Shown piece by piece: positions 62,849 to 64,000 of a stretch of DNA of 64,000 bases. The first letter of the stretch is position 1. Each line of letters opens with the position of its first letter. Position numbers and translations under genes: made by a program. The stretch is from JBFHIJ01 sp041596515 (GTDB lineage Bacteria > Bacteroidota > Ignavibacteria > Kapaibacteriales > UBA2268), in the NCBI GenBank assembly GCA_041596515.1, contig JBFHIJ010000007.1:1-64000 (forward strand), in the 5' to 3' direction. Below the pieces are notes generated by a model. That model ran no database searches. It saw only the letters and a program-made list of their open reading frames with translations, and was not told the origin of the DNA.

Positions 62849-64000
62849 TTAGTTTTTAACAGTAGTTGGTTCCATAATGATTTTTACTAAATGATCCATA
62901 TTGATATATTTCTTAGCTGCATCTCTTACATCTTCAGCAGTTAAGTTTTTGATATATTTTTCGTAAGTCAAAACACCATCTACTGGCTCATCATTCAAAT
63001 AAGCATTAGACAATGAACTTAACCAATATCTATTAGTTTCAATAGATCTTGTTCTTTCAGTAACTTGAGCTTTTTTAACTTTGTCAGTAGATTCTACTTC
63101 CAATTCTTTTTTAAGATTTTTAAGAAGCACTTCTGAAGCAGCTACCAATTCGTCTGTTCTTGAAGGTTCGCAAACGAAAGTAATGTTTATTTGATATTCC
63201 GGTTCAGGATATTTTTCAGTAGTTACCCAAATACCTGGAGAGTATACACCACCAAGCTTTTCTCTGATTTCTTGAGTAAACTTGATATCCATTACATCTT
63301 GCATGGAGCGAATGCGATGACGTGATTCCTGATTCCAGTCAAACTTACCATTTATAGCCATATAGACCATAGTTCTGTCTTCTTTCCCGTTTTTAAAACG
63401 TTTAGTGATTCTTTCTCTTGGAGCTTTAATTCCCATATCTCTCCAGTTTTCATTAGCAACTTTGCCAGGAAGTGAAGCAATGTATTTTACAAGCAAAGGC
63501 TTCAATTTTGCAATATCTACATTACCTACAAAGTAGAACGTAAAATCGCCGGCATTAGCAAATCTTTCTTTGTAGAATTGGATTGCTTTGTCATAGTCAA
63601 CACTATTAATCATATCTACAGTTGGAGGAGTAGCTGTGTAGTGGTAACCGGCCATAGTAAGTTTCATAGTATCCTGGAAAGCACTCTGAGGGTTATTACT
63701 TCTTTGAGCAAGCATACCAGCAAATCTTTGTTGCATAGCTTGGAATATTTGGTCGTCTTTTCTTGTAGCAGTAAAGTATAAGTTTACTTCCTGAAGTAAT
63801 GTTTCAAGATCTTTCTGAGAAGACTGTCCTCTAAATCCTTCACTTAAATCAGAAATAGTAGGAGCTACCTGTGCATTTTTACCGGCTAATACTTTTTGAA
63901 GATCCATAAGAGAGAATTCTCCAAGACCACCCATTGGTACAAATTGAGCTGCAGCAGAAGCTGTAAAATAATCCTCTTTAGAACTTAAAGAAGCTCCACC
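62849..64000 (-). CDS. M16-family zinc protease, C-terminal half (cut by the window edge)
   Basis: The open frame runs without a stop to the window end: the codons from 63935 to 64000 read GGASLSSKEDYF and onward in the same frame as the ATG at 63934, so that ATG is internal and the gene continues beyond. The 384 codons seen are the C-terminal half of an M16 (PqqL/pitrilysin-like) protease: GFRGQSSQKDLETLL, YKERFANAGDFTFYFVG and the R-Y pair region REKLGGVYSPG that contacts substrate. The HxxEH zinc site should lie outside the window. The order next to the M3 lipoprotein gene suggests peptide processing in the envelope. Confidence 0.88.
   Translation of the reverse strand, partial: GGASLSSKEDYFTASAAAQFVPMGGLGEFSLMDLQKVLAGKNAQVAPTISDLSEGFRGQSSQKDLETLLQEVNLYFTATRKDDQIFQAMQQRFAGMLAQRSNNPQSAFQDTMKLTMAGYHYTATPPTVDMINSVDYDKAIQFYKERFANAGDFTFYFVGNVDIAKLKPLLVKYIASLPGKVANENWRDMGIKAPRERITKRFKNGKEDRTMVYMAINGKFDWNQESRHRIRSMQDVMDIKFTQEIREKLGGVYSPGIWVTTEKYPEPEYQINITFVCEPSRTDELVAASEVLLKNLKKELEVESTDKVKKAQVTERTRSIETNRYWLSSLSNAYLNDEPVDGVLTYEKYIKNLTAEDVRDAAKKYINMDHLVKIIMEPTTVKN

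Noticed and set aside
1..64000. CRISPR arrays, prophage or integrase genes
   Set aside because: No direct-repeat array, phage structural gene or recombinase was seen. The only mobile DNA is the IS256 remnant.

Overview
This is a compact, AT-rich (by eye roughly one third G+C) bacterial chromosome segment with about 55 protein genes, two complete tRNA genes and one decayed insertion sequence. Several traits point to the Bacteroidota/Chlorobiota superphylum. There is a secreted protein with a type IX secretion (Por) C-terminal sorting domain. Promoters of the TAnnTTTG type recur upstream of many genes. An OlsF-like fused ornithine-lipid acyltransferase and many OmpA or beta-barrel outer-membrane proteins are present. 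I would guess a lineage near Kapabacteria or Ignavibacteria, but this is inference: no rRNA or other phylogenetic marker lies in the window.

Layout. 1-5 kb: tRNA-Lys, dxs, an OmpA protein with two OmpA-like domains and a divergent outer-membrane barrel. 5.4-9.7 kb: a four-gene operon that looks like the decaprenylphosphoryl-arabinose (DPA) pathway of mycobacteria (HAD-UbiA fusion, DprE1, DprE2, HAD phosphatase). 9.7-14.6 kb: mnmA, an IS256-family remnant running into a VanZ-like gene, two tandem barrel paralogues and nnr. 14.7-17.7 kb: an RsbU/RsbV/RsbW-type partner-switching module. 17.8-25.1 kb: cytochrome c maturation genes (ccmC, a 44-codon ccmD, ccmE with a CxxxY haem site, ccmF, tlpA) interrupted by two reverse-strand genes. 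25-32 kb: envelope proteins, recG, a methyltransferase and a REC-histidine kinase. 32-40 kb: uvrA, etfBA, a bifunctional-nuclease-family protein, tRNA-Met and gpmI. 40-48 kb: a T9SS-exported protein, an M50 protease, a REC-PP2C phosphatase, an RlpA-like protein, a TPR protein and a DUF3467 protein. 48-53 kb: a GH57 alpha-glucan enzyme, a Wzx-like flippase and UDP-galactopyranose mutase. 53-60 kb: an RsbW-like kinase, OlsF and a two-gene sensor-kinase operon. 60-64 kb: a Gdx-type SMR transporter, an M3 metallopeptidase lipoprotein and the C-terminal half of an M16 protease cut by the window edge.

Two themes link the genes. The first is the envelope: DPA synthesis, UDP-galactofuranose supply and a lipid-linked sugar flippase together suggest a surface glycan containing furanose sugars, alongside ornithine lipids and many barrels. 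The second is signalling: two REC-first histidine kinases, a REC-PP2C phosphatase, a membrane GAF-PP2C phosphatase, a STAS protein, two RsbW-like kinases and a triple-PAS hybrid kinase form a dense phospho-signalling set, although no sigma factor lies in the window. The DPA cassette is the most unusual system seen here.
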